From: JANYHH01 sp965249745
Lineage (GTDB): Bacteria > Deinococcota > Deinococci > Deinococcales > JAAFIG01
Assembly: GCA_965249745.1 (NCBI GenBank)
Contig: OZ252252.1
Span: 1,488,001 to 1,552,000, forward strand
Direction of reading: 5' to 3'
DNA length: 64,000 nt
Part shown: one piece after another, positions 8,338-15,764 of the stretch
How positions within the stretch are numbered: position 1 is the stretch's first letter
Layout of the letters: the number at the start of each line of letters is the position of its first letter
The notes under the pieces: generated by a model
Told to the model about the DNA's origin: nothing
The model's input: only the letters and a program-made list of their open reading frames with translations
Databases searched by the model: none
Position numbers and translations under genes: made by a program

Positions 8338-8844
8338 TTAGCGCTGAGCCTGACGGAACTGTTTCTCCCAACCCAGCGCGTCGCCCTCCACGACATCGGG
8401 AACTCCGAGGCGTTTCAGCATGTGAATAAGCTGGGCGCGGTGGTGCATGGCGTGGGTGATGACGTGGACAATCGCACCACCGAAGGTCTTCTGAGTTGGC
8501 GGTGCGTCCAGAAAATCCGTCCACAGCTCGTCCAATCGCCCCTCGAGTTGCATTTGCAAGGCTAACTCGGAGAGTTCTCCGGCGGCCGTCTCCTGTCGCG
8601 TTTGCAGACCGTCCAGCCTGTGCCACGGCTCCAGCGGTGGGGGCAGGACGCGGATCGGGCGGCCGCGCATCAGATCCACCCAGGTTTCCAGGTTGCCGAC
8701 GATGTGTTCCAGAGTTGCCAAGACCGTGCCGTGACCCAGATCGAACGGCTGCTCGAGCTGCGCGGCGCTGAGAAAGCGGCTCTGTTCAATCAACCGCCCG
8801 GTCGTCCAAGCGTCGTGACCCAACAGGCGTTCCAGAATGTCCAC
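8338..8844 (-). CDS. DinB-family four-helix protein
   Basis: A 168-residue DinB-like protein. The three metal-binding histidines expected of the superfamily are visible: H47 (LEHIVGNLETW) and H131/H135 (VITHAMHHRAQL). The family includes thiol S-transferases (bacillithiol or mycothiol dependent) and is strikingly expanded in Deinococcus. It starts 8 bp after the WYL regulator stop, so the two form an operon. The regulator may sense damage or a metabolite that this enzyme handles, but no substrate is evident. Confidence 0.88.
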   Translation of the reverse strand: MDILERLLGHDAWTTGRLIEQSRFLSAAQLEQPFDLGHGTVLATLEHIVGNLETWVDLMRGRPIRVLPPPLEPWHRLDGLQTRQETAAGELSELALQMQLEGRLDELWTDFLDAPPTQKTFGGAIVHVITHAMHHRAQLIHMLKRLGVPDVVEGDALGWEKQFRQAQR

Positions 8845-8852
8845 GCCGAAGT

Positions 8853-9812
8853 TTACCGATTCTCAGCCCTCGCCATTTCTGAGGCTCGAGCCGCCAGAGC
8901 CGCGAAGGCGGCGTGTAACTCTGGTGGTTGGCGAATCTGAAGCTCGCATTTCAAACTGAGCAGCATCGCCGCGATCCACTCGAGGTCGGCGCTGCCGCAA
9001 CGCAGAAGCGTGCCCTGACCCTCCGCCCTTAAGGCCATGCGGTGTGGCAGGACACGCCAGTGCGCCTCCTCGAGCGGCAAGCCGAGCCAGACCTCCACCC
9101 GGTAGGGTGATGGCGCGAACGGCAGCGAGTCGCGCAGGAAGGCGGCGGCATCGAACCCTTCGGGGTGCACGAAACTCCCCTCGAGCGGCGCGACCTCCCG
9201 CATCCGGTCCACCCGAAACGAGCGCGGTGCCATTCTGAGACGACATTGCCCGATCAGATACCAGCGCCCGTCGTGATGGAGGACACTGTACGGTTCCACC
9301 TCGCGCTCGGATTCCGTACCGCTGAACGACCGATAGTGAAACGAGACCGGAACGAGAGCCTGCGTCCAGGCAGCCAGTTGCAGCACCGTCCCGGCGTTCG
9401 TCGCCACCCGCCACGGCGACGGCTCGAGGGCAATCGCCGCCTGCACCACGCGCGCCCGCTCCGCGACCGCCGCTGGCAGGACTCGAGACAGCTTGGTCTG
9501 TGCGGAAAGCGTGGCGGGTGCGAAGGCGGTCAAGCCCAACGGCTCGAGGGCACGTAACCCCAGGGCGACCGCCAGCGCCTCGTCATCGGTCAGCATCAGC
9601 GGTGGCAGACGGAAACCGGGTTTCAAGCGGTACGTGCCACCCACCCCTCGAGTGGATTCCACGGGGATGCCGAGGTCCTGCAACTGGGCCACGTAGCGTT
9701 GCACGCTGCGCGGACTGACCTCTAAGGTGCGAGCCAGCTCCGCGCCACCGACCCGCTCACGAGACTCCAAGAGTTCCAGCAGGGTCAGCAGGCGCAGCGT
9801 CGGGCTGTACAT
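8853..9812 (-). CDS. WYL-domain transcriptional regulator (YafY/DeoR-type HTH)
   Basis: A 319-residue regulator with an N-terminal HTH (about residues 4-60: LLELLESRERVGGAELARTL then SPRSVQRYVAQLQDLGIPVES) and a WYL domain (about 130-205) that literally contains RWYLIG, followed by SFRVDRMRE. A C-terminal WCX-like extension follows. WYL domains bind ligands, often nucleic acids, and many such regulators respond to DNA damage. ATG 9812 begins the HTH; an upstream TTG at 9842 is unlikely. It is divergent from the paralog pair at 9889, so the palindrome at 9860-9885 may be its operator. Confidence 0.92.
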   Translation of the reverse strand: MYSPTLRLLTLLELLESRERVGGAELARTLEVSPRSVQRYVAQLQDLGIPVESTRGVGGTYRLKPGFRLPPLMLTDDEALAVALGLRALEPLGLTAFAPATLSAQTKLSRVLPAAVAERARVVQAAIALEPSPWRVATNAGTVLQLAAWTQALVPVSFHYRSFSGTESEREVEPYSVLHHDGRWYLIGQCRLRMAPRSFRVDRMREVAPLEGSFVHPEGFDAAAFLRDSLPFAPSPYRVEVWLGLPLEEAHWRVLPHRMALRAEGQGTLLRCGSADLEWIAAMLLSLKCELQIRQPPELHAAFAALAARASEMARAENR

Positions 9813-9859
9813 GGGTTCAGCCTGCCACGAATTCCCGCCCAAAGCTGTCGGGTATTCCC

Positions 9860-9885
9860 GCTAGCCTCCTGTCGTGGAGGTTAGC
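9860..9885 (+). promoter_or_regulatory. Palindrome sequestering the ribosome-binding site
   Basis: GCTAGCCTCC (9860-9869) and GGAGGTTAGC (9876-9885) pair over 10 bp with one G-T wobble around a 6-nt loop. The second arm holds the GGAGG Shine-Dalgarno site of the ATG at 9889. The element could act as a WYL-regulator operator in DNA or mask translation in RNA. Confidence 0.5.
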
Positions 9886-9888
9886 TCT

Positions 9889-10368
9889 ATGAAGAGTTTG
9901 GACGCGTCTCACGACTTCGACTTCTGGTTCGGACGCTGGCACAGCGAGAACCAGCGACTCACAAAACGGTTACAGGGTTGTACGCAATGGGAAACCTTCT
10001 CCGCCCAGTGCCACGCCTACCCGATTCTGGGCGGCCTGGGCAACGTGGACGATTTCGTGATTGACACCTGGCGACCCGGTTTTATCGGTATGTCGCTGCG
10101 CCTCTTCAACCCGCAAACCGGAGAATGGAGCATTTACTGGACGAGCAACCAATCCCCAATCCTCGAGCCGCCCGTCGTGGGAGGGTTCGAGGACGGCGTG
10201 GGCGTCTTTGAATGTGACGACCTGTTCGAGGGACGAACCATCCGGGTGCGCTTCACCTGGTCGGAGATCACCCCCGACTCCGCGCGGTGGCATCAGGATT
10301 TCTCGGAGGATGGCGGGCAGACCTGGGAGACGAACTGGATCACGCGGCACACGCGGGTCTCAGACTGA
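9889..10368 (+). CDS. Lipocalin-like (DUF1579-type) protein, paralog 1
   Basis: A 159-residue cytoplasmic protein without signal peptide. It starts DASHDFDFWFGRWHSENQ, contains LGGLGNVDDF, and continues with repeated Trp-centred strands such as EWSIYWTS and WETNWI. This pattern resembles small beta-barrel proteins annotated as DUF1579-like; I am not certain of the family. ATG 9889 is chosen because GGAGG lies 8 nt upstream; a GTG at 9874 would fall before that site. A close paralog follows 72 bp downstream on the same strand. No catalytic residues are evident. Confidence 0.75.
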   Translation: MKSLDASHDFDFWFGRWHSENQRLTKRLQGCTQWETFSAQCHAYPILGGLGNVDDFVIDTWRPGFIGMSLRLFNPQTGEWSIYWTSNQSPILEPPVVGGFEDGVGVFECDDLFEGRTIRVRFTWSEITPDSARWHQDFSEDGGQTWETNWITRHTRVSD

Positions 10369-10440
10369 AATCTCGAGCCACCACGAATCCCGGCGCAGCA
10401 AGTCGGGATAGGCGAGTCGTTTTGAAGAGGGGTTTTATCC

Positions 10441-10938
10441 ATGAATCAGACAACAGACATCCTTGATGCGTCGCACGACTTCGACTTTCTGTTCGGGCGT
10501 TGGCACAATGAGAATCAGCTTTTGGTGAAACGCTTGCAGGGTTGCGACGAGTGGAAAAGATTCACAGCTCTCGGAGAGGCGCGACCGATTCTCGGAGGGC
10601 TGGGTAACACCGACGATTTCGTTCCCGAAGACTGGCGGCCCGGTTTCCTAGCTATGACGTTGCGACTGTTCAACCCGGCCACCCAGCAGTGGAGCCTGTA
10701 CTGGATGAGCAACCAGACTGGCAGGCTGGAACCGCCGGTCGTCGGTGAGTTCAAAGACGGGGTTGGTACCTTCGAGGGTGATGACGAGTGCGACGGTCAA
10801 CCCGTCCGTGTCCGCTTCACTTGGTCAGAGATCACAGCCAATTCGGCCCGCTGGCAGCAAGCGTTTTCAGCCGACGGTGGGCGGACTTGGGAAACCAACT
10901 GGATCATGCAATTCACGCGCATAGAAGCCTCAAGCTAA
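10441..10938 (+). CDS. Lipocalin-like (DUF1579-type) protein, paralog 2
   Basis: A 165-residue paralog of the preceding gene, with the same landmarks (DASHDFDFLFGRWHNENQ, ILGGLGNTDDF, QWSLYWMSNQ, FTWSEIT, WETNWI). The pair looks like a tandem duplication: similarity runs the full length and the order of motifs is unchanged. GAGGGG lies upstream of ATG 10441. It is followed 44 bp later by the NIPSNAP gene, so the three probably share a transcript controlled by the divergent WYL regulator. Function unknown. Confidence 0.75.
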   Translation: MNQTTDILDASHDFDFLFGRWHNENQLLVKRLQGCDEWKRFTALGEARPILGGLGNTDDFVPEDWRPGFLAMTLRLFNPATQQWSLYWMSNQTGRLEPPVVGEFKDGVGTFEGDDECDGQPVRVRFTWSEITANSARWQQAFSADGGRTWETNWIMQFTRIEASS

Positions 10939-10982
10939 ATCCGGTCTTACCAACCGATAACCGAACGCGAAGGAGGAAGGCA

Positions 10983-11720
10983 GTGAACCTTCAACTCGAG
11001 GCGACCCACAGTCCTGTTATAGAACTCAGGCAGTACACGCATCACCCCGGCGGGCGAGAGGCGTTGATTGAGCTTTTCGAGCGCGAATTCATCGAAACCC
11101 AGGAATCCACTGGCATAAAGGTCATCGGTCAATTTCGCCATTTTGAGCATCCCAACAGTTTTGTCTGGCTCCGAGGATTCGAGGATATGCCCAGCCGCCT
11201 GCGGGCGCTGACCGACTTTTACGATGGACCCGTCTGGAACACCCACCGCGCTGCCGCCAACGCCACACTGGTTGACTCCGACAACGTGCTGTTGCTGCGC
11301 CCCGCCCGACCAGGCTCCGGCTTCAAACTAGAGCAACCCCGTCCGAATCAGGGGGCTACCCTCGTCCCGGGCACGCTCGTGGTGGCCACGATCTGCTATC
11401 TGAAGGAACCAGCGTCCGCTGCTGTGCTCGAGGTCTTCGAGCGATCTCTCGTGCCGCCGATGGTTCAAGCGGGTGCTCAAATGTTGGCATCCTTCGTGAC
11501 GGAGGATCACCCGAACACCTACCCCAGGTTGCCAGTTCGAGGCGGCGAAGCGGTCTTCGTCTGGTTCCTCGGCTTCACTAATCTTGCCGCCTACGAGCGT
11601 TACCTGACCGCGCTCGAGTCGTCCGATCCCGATTTTTCGACGCGACTCGAGCCGTGGTTGACGAAGCCCTTGGAAACGCTCCGGCTCTTCCCAACGGCGA
11701 GATCGCAGCTTCGCGGTTAG
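10983..11720 (+). CDS. NIPSNAP family protein
   Basis: A 245-residue protein built of two ferredoxin-like halves. The first begins VIELRQYTHHPGGREALIELFE, the signature start of NIPSNAP domains; the second begins near VVATICYLKEPASAAVLEVFE. NIPSNAP proteins are dimeric alpha-beta barrels of poorly known function, sometimes linked to quinone or vesicle metabolism. GTG 10983 is chosen because AAGGAGG lies 7 nt before it; a longer open frame from 10788 overlaps the upstream gene. It ends the three-gene unit starting at 9889. Confidence 0.85.
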   Translation: MNLQLEATHSPVIELRQYTHHPGGREALIELFEREFIETQESTGIKVIGQFRHFEHPNSFVWLRGFEDMPSRLRALTDFYDGPVWNTHRAAANATLVDSDNVLLLRPARPGSGFKLEQPRPNQGATLVPGTLVVATICYLKEPASAAVLEVFERSLVPPMVQAGAQMLASFVTEDHPNTYPRLPVRGGEAVFVWFLGFTNLAAYERYLTALESSDPDFSTRLEPWLTKPLETLRLFPTARSQLRG

Positions 11721-11776
11721 GAGTCATCAGCTAGGAGTGCTTGAGTTCAGCCAGAGTTGGGCGCACGCTCAGGCCT

Positions 11777-12028
11777 TCAAATCCGTGACTGCTTCACTCT
11801 AGTTCCAACGGGTTCCATCGTTCGCAGCAACTCGTCGCGTTCCGCCACCGACCAATGCACCAGCAGTAACGCCTAACGCTCAGCCCTTGGATGCTCGAGG
11901 AATAACAGGCGGTGCGCCCCTGCCTGTTGCGGTCGCAGACGCACCACTGTTTCGTTGATATCTGTGAACGGGTCAGCCTCACCCGAGAACACGATCAGCC
12001 AGGTGTCTACAGCCTCGCTCAAAGTCAC
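11777..12028 (-). pseudogene. Amber-interrupted small ORF coupled to leuS
   Basis: GTG 12028 begins 2 nt after the leuS stop. Reading on gives a protein-like frame starting VTLSEAVDTWLIVFSGEADP, stopping at TAG (11873-11875) after 51 codons, and continuing in the same frame with another 31 sense codons (ALLLVHWSVAERDELLRTME) to TGA at 11777-11779. Both halves look like one coherent soluble domain of 83 residues, so a single point change such as CAG to TAG probably broke it. Alternatively the 51-residue form is functional. I do not recognise the family. Confidence 0.5.
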
Positions 12029-12030
12029 CC

Positions 12031-14499
12031 TCAACCCTTGACGACCAGATTGACCAGTTTCCCCGGCACGTAAATCTCCTTGACGCTTTCCTTCCCAGCA
12101 ATGTGCATCTGAACATTCTCGAGGCTCTTCGCCAAGTTGATCGCTTCCTGGCTGCTGATTCCGGTCGCGGCGTCCACCTTGGCGCGCAGCTTCCCGTTAA
12201 CTTGAATCACCAATTCAAAACTGTTGCGGTTCAGTTTGGACTCGTCCACCGTCGGGTACGACTGGGTGTGAACGCTGCCGGTGTGACCGGTTTGCGCCCA
12301 GAGTTCTTCCGCCAAGTGCGGAGCGTACGGAGCCAGCATCAGGTTGAAGCGGTGCAGTGCGTCCTGCCATTCGGCTGTCCCGTACAAGCTGGAGCGCTTG
12401 GCTTTGCCCATGAAGTTGCTGAGTTCCATCATCGCCGCGATTGAGGTATTGAACTTGAAGGCGGTCGTGTCGTCCGCGACCTTTTTCAGCGCGTAATGAA
12501 CCGCGTACTCGAGGTCACCCAGCGCGATCTGTTCCACGGGTTGGTTCGGGTCTGGCAAATCCAGGAACAGATTCCAGACGCGCCCCAGCCAGTTAGAGAC
12601 GCCGTTAACACCCTTCGGGGCCCACGGTCCGCCCTGATCCCACGGTCCAATGAATTGCAGGTACAACCGTACGGTGTCGGTGCCGTACTCGCGGACCAAA
12701 TCGTCGGGGTCAACCACATTGCCCCTGGATTTGGACATCTTCTCGTGATCCTCGCCCAGGATAATGCCCTGGTTCATCAAGCGCTTGAAGGGTTCACCGA
12801 ACGAGATCAAGCCTAAGTCCCTGACCGCCTTCGTCCAGAAGCGAGCGTAAAGCAGGTGCAGAATCGCGTGTTCGATGCCGCCGGTGTACCAGTCGGCTGG
12901 CATCCATTTATCCACCAGTTCGCGGTTCAAGGCGGACAGACTGTTCTTGGGGTCCAGGAAGCGCATGAAGTACCAGCTCGAGTCCACAAAGGTATCCATT
13001 GTGTCCGTGTCGCGCGTCGCCGCGCCGCCGCAACTAGGACATGTCGTGCGCTTCCAATCCTCGAGCAAGGTGAGCGGACTCTGCCCGGTCGGCAGGAATT
13101 CGACCTCGGCGGGCAGCAGGACTGGCAGTTGATCCTCGGGCACGGGTTGCTCGCCGCACTCGTCACAGTAAACAATCGGGATCGGGGTCCCCCAGTAGCG
13201 CTGACGGCTAATCAGCCAGTCGCGCAGCCGATAGGTAGTTTTACCCCTGGCGACCCCGGTTTTCTCGAGCAATTCAATGATCGCTCCGATGTGCTCCTTG
13301 CCCGCCCGCATCCCGGTCGCCTGGCCGGAGTTGACGAGCACGCCAGCGCCGGAAAAGGCTGCGGTCATGGTGTCGGCGTCGTATTCGGTTCCATCGTCGC
13401 TGGATGCGATCACGCGAACCGGCAGTTTGAACTTCCGGGCGAACTCGAAATCACGCGTGTCGCCGAACGGAACCGCCATGATGCTGCCCGTGCCATAGGT
13501 GACCATCACGTAATCCGCGATCCAGACCGGGATTTGCTCGTTTGTCACAGGATTCGTGGCGTAACTTCCCAGGAACACGCCGGTTTTCTCACGCCCCTCG
13601 GCGGTGCGATCAATCTCCGAAGACCTGGACGCGGCTTCAATGTACGCCTCCACCTCGAGCCGCTGTTCCGGTGTTGTCAGGGCTTGAACCATCGCGTGTT
13701 CGGGAGCTAAGACCATAAATGTCGCGCCCCAGAGCGTGTCTGGGCGAGTCGTGAACACGGTCAGCGTCCCAGCCTCAGTTTGAAAGTCCACCTCCGCACC
13801 CTTGGACTTACCGATCCAATTAGTCTGCATCAGCCTGACTTTCTCCGGCCACTCGAGACCCTCGAAGCTCAGCAGTTCCTCGGCGTACTCGGTGATCTTC
13901 ATGTGCCACTGCGACATCAGGCGGCGTTCCACGAGCGCCCCAGAGCGGTCACCGCGCCCGTCTATCACCTGTTCGTTAGCCAGCACCGTGTTGTCCACCG
14001 GGTCCCAGTTGACGAACGATTCCTTCTTGTACGCCAGGCCGCGCTTGTAGAACTGCACGAAAAACCATTGGTTCCAGCGGTAATAGTCCGGGTTACAGGT
14101 GGCCAGGTTCGTGTCCCAGTCAATCATCGTGCCCATGCGCTTGAACTGCTCGGTCATGTACGCGATGTTGCCGCGCGTCCACTTGGCGGGGTCAATCTTG
14201 TTCTTGATCGCGGCATTTTCGGCGGGCAACCCAAAGGCATCGAACCCCATCGGGAAGAGTACGTTGTACCCGTTCATCCGCATGAACCGGGCCCGCGTGT
14301 CAGGAATCGAGAACGCCCACCAGTGACCGATGTGCAGGTTCCCAGATGGGTATGGGAACATCGTCGGCATGTAGTGCTTGGGTTTCTCTGTGTCTTGCAA
14401 ATCTGTCTTGTACAGCTTCTGACGTTCCCACTCGTCGCGCCAACGCGGTTCTAACTCTTGCGGGTTGTACTTTTCAAAACGCGGTCGGGTCTCGGTCAT
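12031..14499 (-). CDS. leuS: Leucyl-tRNA synthetase
   Basis: Class I synthetase charging tRNA-Leu, 822 residues. Visible landmarks are the HIGH motif in YPSGNLHIGHWW, the CP1 editing domain with FTTRPDTLWGATFMVLAPEH, a zinc-ribbon-like CPSCGGAATRDTDTMDTFVDSSWY, the KMSKS motif as EKMSKSRGNVV, and the C-terminal domain ending KEIYVPGKLVNLVV. ATG 14499 is preceded by CAGGAG; an open frame from 14565 starts inside the attenuator terminator and is rejected. Expression is probably controlled by the leader peptide and terminator between 14546 and 14641. A small coupled ORF follows. Confidence 0.97.
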   Translation of the reverse strand: MTETRPRFEKYNPQELEPRWRDEWERQKLYKTDLQDTEKPKHYMPTMFPYPSGNLHIGHWWAFSIPDTRARFMRMNGYNVLFPMGFDAFGLPAENAAIKNKIDPAKWTRGNIAYMTEQFKRMGTMIDWDTNLATCNPDYYRWNQWFFVQFYKRGLAYKKESFVNWDPVDNTVLANEQVIDGRGDRSGALVERRLMSQWHMKITEYAEELLSFEGLEWPEKVRLMQTNWIGKSKGAEVDFQTEAGTLTVFTTRPDTLWGATFMVLAPEHAMVQALTTPEQRLEVEAYIEAASRSSEIDRTAEGREKTGVFLGSYATNPVTNEQIPVWIADYVMVTYGTGSIMAVPFGDTRDFEFARKFKLPVRVIASSDDGTEYDADTMTAAFSGAGVLVNSGQATGMRAGKEHIGAIIELLEKTGVARGKTTYRLRDWLISRQRYWGTPIPIVYCDECGEQPVPEDQLPVLLPAEVEFLPTGQSPLTLLEDWKRTTCPSCGGAATRDTDTMDTFVDSSWYFMRFLDPKNSLSALNRELVDKWMPADWYTGGIEHAILHLLYARFWTKAVRDLGLISFGEPFKRLMNQGIILGEDHEKMSKSRGNVVDPDDLVREYGTDTVRLYLQFIGPWDQGGPWAPKGVNGVSNWLGRVWNLFLDLPDPNQPVEQIALGDLEYAVHYALKKVADDTTAFKFNTSIAAMMELSNFMGKAKRSSLYGTAEWQDALHRFNLMLAPYAPHLAEELWAQTGHTGSVHTQSYPTVDESKLNRNSFELVIQVNGKLRAKVDAATGISSQEAINLAKSLENVQMHIAGKESVKEIYVPGKLVNLVVKG

Positions 14500-14545
14500 A
14501 CGGCTCCTGGCTCGAGGGTCAGCCCCGAGGTGATTCGTGAGGGCG

Positions 14546-14578
14546 AAAAAAAACTCCCCGGTCATGATGACGGGGGAG
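14546..14578 (-). terminator. leuS leader attenuator (intrinsic terminator)
   Basis: On the reverse strand CTCCCC (14578-14573) pairs with GGGGAG (14559-14554); after one mismatch a further GTC/GAC helix closes, and eight Us follow (14553-14546). The structure lies 46 nt before the leuS ATG and inside its transcript. Its 5' arm can alternatively pair with GGGAG at 14615-14611, with a second helix 14604-14600 to 14591-14587, giving a mutually exclusive antiterminator. Confidence 0.8.
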
Positions 14579-14596
14579 CGCGGGTCACTCGAGAAG

Positions 14597-14641
14597 TTAC
14601 GAGTGCCTGACTCCCGGTAGTGTTAGTCCAGAGCGGATCAT
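14597..14641 (-). CDS. leuS leader peptide with two CTA leucine codons
   Basis: ATG 14641 opens a 14-codon frame reading MIRSGLTLPGVRHS and ending TAA at 14597. Leucines 6 and 8 are both CTA, a codon I expect to be rare in a G+C-rich genome. The frame begins 6 nt past a -10 box, so it would be translated from a leaderless mRNA. It ends at the base of the antiterminator, the geometry expected of ribosome-mediated attenuation: stalling at CTA would favour antitermination and leuS expression. The function is inferred. Confidence 0.65.
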   Translation of the reverse strand: MIRSGLTLPGVRHS

Positions 14642-14647
14642 GGGATC

Positions 14648-14676
14648 AGTTTAATGATAGAAGCGATTCGCGTCAA
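14648..14676 (-). promoter_or_regulatory. leuS promoter
   Basis: Reverse-strand TTGACG (14671-14676), 17-bp spacer, TAAACT (14648-14653). The leader-peptide ATG at 14641 is 6 nt further, placing the transcription start at or next to it. Confidence 0.7.
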
Positions 14677-14681
14677 TCTGA

Positions 14682-14710
14682 TTGTCTTCTGATGACTGGC
14701 TGCGTAAACT
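14682..14710 (+). promoter_or_regulatory. Promoter of the methyltransferase gene
   Basis: TTGTCT (14682-14687), 17-bp spacer, TAAACT (14705-14710), then 6 nt to ATG 14717. It is back to back with the leuS promoter; their -35 boxes are 5 bp apart, so the two may compete. Confidence 0.65.
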
Positions 14711-14716
14711 TGAAGC

Positions 14717-15523
14717 ATGTCTGAGATTCAGCAATTCACCGATGCCAACCGCGAAGCCTGGAACGCCGCCGCCTCGGTTCATGCCGCGCAGCATTACGAG
14801 GGTCTCTTAGAGGGATTCAAACAGCCGGGGTACTCCTCGTTGCATCGCCCGTTTGAAACCCAGTGGTTGCTGGACCGCATCGGCTTAACTGGGAAATCGG
14901 TGGCACACCTATGCTGCAATAACGGCCGGGAAACCATCTCCTTACGCAACCTCGGCGCGGCCCGTTGCGTGGGTTTCGACATCAGTCAGGAGTTCATCCG
15001 CCAGGGACAGGATTTCAATACGGTCGCCGGGCAGGATGTCGAATTCTGCTGCTCGAGCGTGTATGACATTCCAGCCCAGTACGACCGCCAGTTCGACCTG
15101 GTGTACATCACCGTCGGAACTTTCGGCTGGATGCCCGACCTAAAAGCCTGTTTCGATGTCATCTCCCGGCTGCTCCGCCCCGGCGGTCACCTGTTCGTTT
15201 ACGAAATGCATCCAATGCTCAACATGTTCGACGAAACCAAACGCCGCAATCCCCTAGAAGTCGTGTACTCGTACTTCAAAACCGTGCCACACGTGTTCAC
15301 GCAAGGTTTGGATTACTTCACCGGCACGCCCTACGAATCCGAGCCGCTGTACTGGTTTCATCACAAGGTCAGCGACCTCATCACCCAAGTGTTGAACCAC
15401 GACCTGCGCCTGCTCGCCTTCGAGGAGCACGAGCACGACATCAGCGACGCCTTCAAGCACCTCGAGCCGCTCGAGTTGAAGCCGCCGTTGTGTTACATCA
15501 TGCTGTCACAAAAATCGGCCTGA
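14717..15523 (+). CDS. Class I SAM-dependent methyltransferase
   Basis: A 268-residue soluble methyltransferase. Motif I appears as VAHLCCNNGRETISL near residue 62, with an unusual pair of cysteines in place of the common glycine-rich DLGCG core. The acidic end of strand 2 is VGFDIS, motif IV is FDLVYITVGTFGW, and LLRPGGHLFVYEMHP marks motif VI. This pattern fits small-molecule methyltransferases of the Methyltransf_11/25 type; the acceptor is unknown. The ATG lies 6 nt past a TAAACT -10 box with no Shine-Dalgarno site, so it is probably leaderless. It stands alone. Confidence 0.85.
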   Translation: MSEIQQFTDANREAWNAAASVHAAQHYEGLLEGFKQPGYSSLHRPFETQWLLDRIGLTGKSVAHLCCNNGRETISLRNLGAARCVGFDISQEFIRQGQDFNTVAGQDVEFCCSSVYDIPAQYDRQFDLVYITVGTFGWMPDLKACFDVISRLLRPGGHLFVYEMHPMLNMFDETKRRNPLEVVYSYFKTVPHVFTQGLDYFTGTPYESEPLYWFHHKVSDLITQVLNHDLRLLAFEEHEHDISDAFKHLEPLELKPPLCYIMLSQKSA

Positions 15524-15597
15524 ATCCCCAGGCAAAATGTCGCAACCACTGCAAACCTTGTCACCCTCGAGAACGTCGCACATGTACCACGCATCGC

Positions 15598-15621
15598 GTA
15601 GGGGCGAACCGCCGTTCGCCC
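15598..15621 (+). repeat. GTAGGGG-palindrome repeat
   Basis: GTAGGGGCGAAC followed by GTTCGCCC around CGCC forms a small hairpin. It is one of about six similar intergenic elements in the window (others at 29256, 29331, 30902, 31037 and 32347). Confidence 0.6.
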
Positions 15622-15720
15622 GGCCACCAACGCCCCGGCTCGGCCATCCCAAACAATGATTCTCTAGAAAGATCAAGGGCAGCTCGCATCGCACGCCCTT
15701 CCTCGAGGCTCGAGATATGA

Positions 15721-15749
15721 AAAAGGCGCAACCAGGCGTTGCGCCTTTG
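15721..15749 (-). terminator. Terminator of the S41 peptidase gene
   Basis: AAAGGCGCAAC (15723-15733) and GTTGCGCCTTT (15739-15749) form a perfect 11-bp stem with loop CAGGC. On the reverse strand it runs into five Us, as expected for an intrinsic terminator just after the peptidase stop codon. Confidence 0.85.
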
Positions 15750-15764
15750 CGGACATAGGGGCGT

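Noticed and set aside
14500..14565. 22-residue N-terminal extension of LeuRS
   Set aside because: The first codons lie inside the terminator stem; ATG 14499 has an SD site and fits family length.
14546..14676. T-box riboswitch upstream of leuS
   Set aside because: No T-box core sequence or specifier-loop arrangement could be found; the leader-peptide model explains more.
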